A stretch of DNA of 10,283 nucleotides from Thermomucor indicae-seudaticae (lineage: Eukaryota; Mucoromycota; Mucoromycetes; Mucorales; Lichtheimiaceae), in the NCBI GenBank assembly GCA_000787465.1, contig JSYX01000905.1:1-10283 (forward strand), read 5' to 3'. The position numbers and the translations under genes were made by a program. Positions 9,120 through 10,283 of this stretch are shown in pieces. Every line of letters starts with the position of its first letter. Positions within the stretch are counted from its first letter, which is position 1. A model generated the notes under the pieces. It worked only from the letters and a program-made list of their open reading frames with translations. It was not told the DNA's origin and did no database searches.

Positions 9120-9199
9120 CACTATGGGAAAAAAGTGCTCGGAAAAGTGCACGGAATGGTCGGAATTGCAATTCAGGGCACGATTCCAAGCACGATTCC
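9120..9199 (+). mobile_element. CACTA transposon terminus 2 with subterminal array
   Basis: CACTATGGGAAAAAA starts at 9120 and shares CACTAYGGGAAAAA with the terminus at 5697, in the same orientation. It is followed by GTGCTCGGAA (9135), GTGCACGGAA (9147), GGTCGGAATT (9158) and, inverted, GCACGATTCC at 9178 and 9190, spaced by 12 bp. The motif differs from CAAGGAT of element 1, so this is a different family or subfamily with a related end. Bases just outside are TTC. No transposase of this element and no right end are visible in the window; the interior to the right holds an HMG-box gene. Confidence 0.72.
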
Positions 9200-9389
9200 G
9201 ACACCTCATGTTTGGCTAAAGCGGAGTTTCTCGATCCCATCGTTGGTTTTTTGACATTCGAATCCCCGTTAGAATCCATGTAATTTTTAGCCATTAGCCA
9301 CTTTTTCCTTAGCCACTTCGGCTGTAACTGAAAACATCATCAGGTAGCGGATCGCACCAACTGCCTCTTTTTACTGCTTGCTTCTAATT
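9200..9389. other. Spacer inside element 2, upstream of the HMG-box gene
   Basis: About 190 bp without a recognisable gene. It contains a short repeat of TTAGCCA/TTAGCCACT (about 9288-9318). It probably carries the promoter and leader of the HMG-box gene that begins at or after 9390. Confidence 0.4.
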
Positions 9390-9834
9390 ATGCGCGCTTT
9401 CACCATGCTTTCTGCCCCTGAACGAGAACAAGCTCTCCAGCAATTCACTCCCGAGCAGCGTGAGGAATTCGCGGCCGAGATGGAGCGAATCCAGACGTTC
9501 GTTCGCAACATGGCATGGCGTCTAGAAAGCCCATCGCTTTAGTGGAACAAACTCCCCTTGGAACGCCGGTCGAACACCGGTTCTTTGAGGAGAAGAAGAA
9601 AACGACTGGCTGGAGCTTGTTCGTCGGCGCGAAGACGAAGAGTAAGTTATAATAGTGATTCTGAAGCGGAATTTCTAACTGATTGTTCATTCAGGCAAGC
9701 TCACACCTGCTGCAATGCAGGATGCCTCCAAGGAGTGGAAAGCCATGTCAGAGGAGGAGCGTGACGCATGGAAAGCGATGGCAGCAGCGAAGTCTCCACC
9801 GTTGCAACAGTTGGCGCCAGCAAACTTGCCATAG
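9390..9834 (+). pseudogene. Small HMG-box protein gene, probably frameshifted
   Basis: A plus-strand frame from ATG 9390 codes LSAPEREQALQQFTPEQREE and on to a TAG at 9540. A second frame, with its own ATG at 9515, continues KPIALVEQTPLGTPVEHRFF, then KKKTTGWSLFVGAK, and splices at 9641. The intron 9642-9694 is 53 nt with GTAAGT donor, CTAAC branch site and CAG acceptor. The next exon gives LTPAAMQDASKEWKAMSEEE and RDAWKAMAAAK, ending at TAG 9832-9834. The aromatic-Leu-Phe start, the WKAMSEEER core and the WKAM helix end are those of an HMG box, a DNA-bending domain, though the box is short (about 50 residues against the usual 70). Either the gene begins at 9515 (88 residues, intact) or a one-base deletion near 9526 split a longer protein; the coding look of the first part favours the latter. 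It lies inside CACTA element 2 and could be an accessory DNA-binding protein. Confidence 0.62.
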
Positions 9835-10139
9835 TGCAAAAGGGCCTGGAGAAAGCCACTGGCAATCTCCAGGTTCTGCACGAAGGGTGCGGATTGCAGT
9901 ACCTTGTGCTTGCAACCGTGCCCTATGGCTTGCTGCATTTCAGGCCAATCGTCTTTGGTTCTGGTATGTTGACGTTGATAATTTATTGTCATTCACTCAA
10001 AGGATCTTTAGGCGTGGGTGTCTCTTTCCACGAGAACCGTCACCCGCAGCTTATAAATGAGTTTGACGTGTTCGTCAAAACTGTCATCCATGGTAAACAA
10101 CTGAACGAATATGGACCTAAAGCAGCTTTGGTCTCTTAA
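9827..10139 (+). pseudogene. Open frame of unknown family, possible continuation of the HMG-box protein
   Basis: In the frame one base off from the HMG exon, an open stretch overlaps the HMG stop and runs to TAA 10137-10139. It reads VQKGLEKATGNLQVLHEGCG, then QYLVLATVPYGLLHFRPIVF, and near the end NEFDVFVKTVIHGKQLNEYG. A possible 39-nt intron (9964-10002, GTATGT...AAAG) is a multiple of three, so the frame is open with or without it. I do not recognise a domain. The continuous protein-like composition and position suggest it was the C-terminal part of the HMG protein, cut off by a one-base frameshift between about 9780 and 9834. It could instead be a separate small gene. Confidence 0.4.
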
Positions 10140-10283
10140 TAGCCTCATATGAGTTCCAATGGACATGGCAACGCGTGTCTCCGCCGGCGTTACCAGCGAG
10201 GATCCTGCCTCGCCCGCCGCCCATCAAGCCTTTATGTGTTCGTCTGCGGAGGACGAATGGATGTAGCAGAACGTCCACGATGC
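10140..10283. other. Right edge of the window
   Basis: No supported gene in 144 bp. One plus-strand frame stays open from before 10139 to the window end and is Pro- and Arg-rich, so coding sequence may continue out of the window, but nothing in it is recognisable. Confidence 0.3.

Noticed and set aside
8826..9209. Minus-strand open frame of 127 codons
   Set aside because: It is antisense to the PD...EVK exon and runs through the transposon terminus; no motif of its own.
7858..9552. GCTTTAGTGGAAC found at both about 7859 and 9536, considered as a long-range repeat
   Set aside because: The match is only 13 bp, both sites code ALVE in different contexts, and similarity does not extend; treated as coincidence.
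9825..9836. CCATAGTG as a possible right terminus pairing with the CACTATGG end at 9120, which would make a 717-bp element
   Set aside because: Only 8 bp match before the similarity breaks, the A/T run is missing, there is no inverted subterminal array beside it, flanks (TTC against CAA) do not form a duplication, and it lies in coding sequence.
1..10283. tRNA, rRNA and CRISPR arrays
   Set aside because: No cloverleaf-like segment with a T-loop consensus, no ribosomal sequence and no regularly spaced direct repeats with spacers were seen; the CAAGGAT array is irregularly spaced and in both orientations.

Overview
This looks like nuclear DNA of a filamentous fungus, most likely a Mucoromycota species (inference from gene content and layout; no ribosomal or marker gene is present). 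Genes carry several short introns (about 51-69 nt) with GT...AG ends, and the two intact genes are typical fungal ones. The window divides near position 5697 into a normal genic left part and a transposon-rich right part.

Left part (1-5696). A plus-strand gene in five exons (449-3006) encodes a 770-residue protein tyrosine phosphatase with an N-terminal non-catalytic rhodanese domain, the architecture of fungal MAP-kinase phosphatases of the Pyp1/Ptp2/Ptp3 type. It converges on a minus-strand three-exon gene (4913-3219) for Mdm34, the 521-residue outer-membrane subunit of the ERMES ER-mitochondria tether. About 210 bp separate the two stop codons. Both genes contain an in-frame trinucleotide repeat, coding polyglutamine in the phosphatase and polyalanine in Mdm34. 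Upstream of MDM34 there is about 780 bp without a credible gene.

Right part (5697-10283). At 5697 a terminus starting CACTACGGGAAAAA is followed by eight exact copies of the heptamer CAAGGAT in both orientations, the classic end structure of a CACTA (CMC/EnSpm) DNA transposon. Behind it, on the minus strand (7657-5961), lies a decayed Tnp2-type transposase with at least four frame breaks and three in-frame TGA codons, but still recognisable exons. Divergent from it, on the plus strand (about 7781-9061), is a multi-exon gene of unknown family with a PD-(D/E)XK nuclease-like signature. It breaks off at a good splice donor. About 60 bp later a second CACTA-type terminus starts (9120, CACTATGGGAAAAAA) with a different subterminal motif array. 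Inside this second element is a small HMG-box gene (9390-9834), probably frameshifted, and a trailing open frame (to 10139) that may be its continuation.

The overall picture is host genes bordered by a nested CACTA island: an older element with a dead transposase, an accessory nuclease-like gene, and a second element that seems to have inserted into an intron of that gene. The right ends of both elements were not found in the window.
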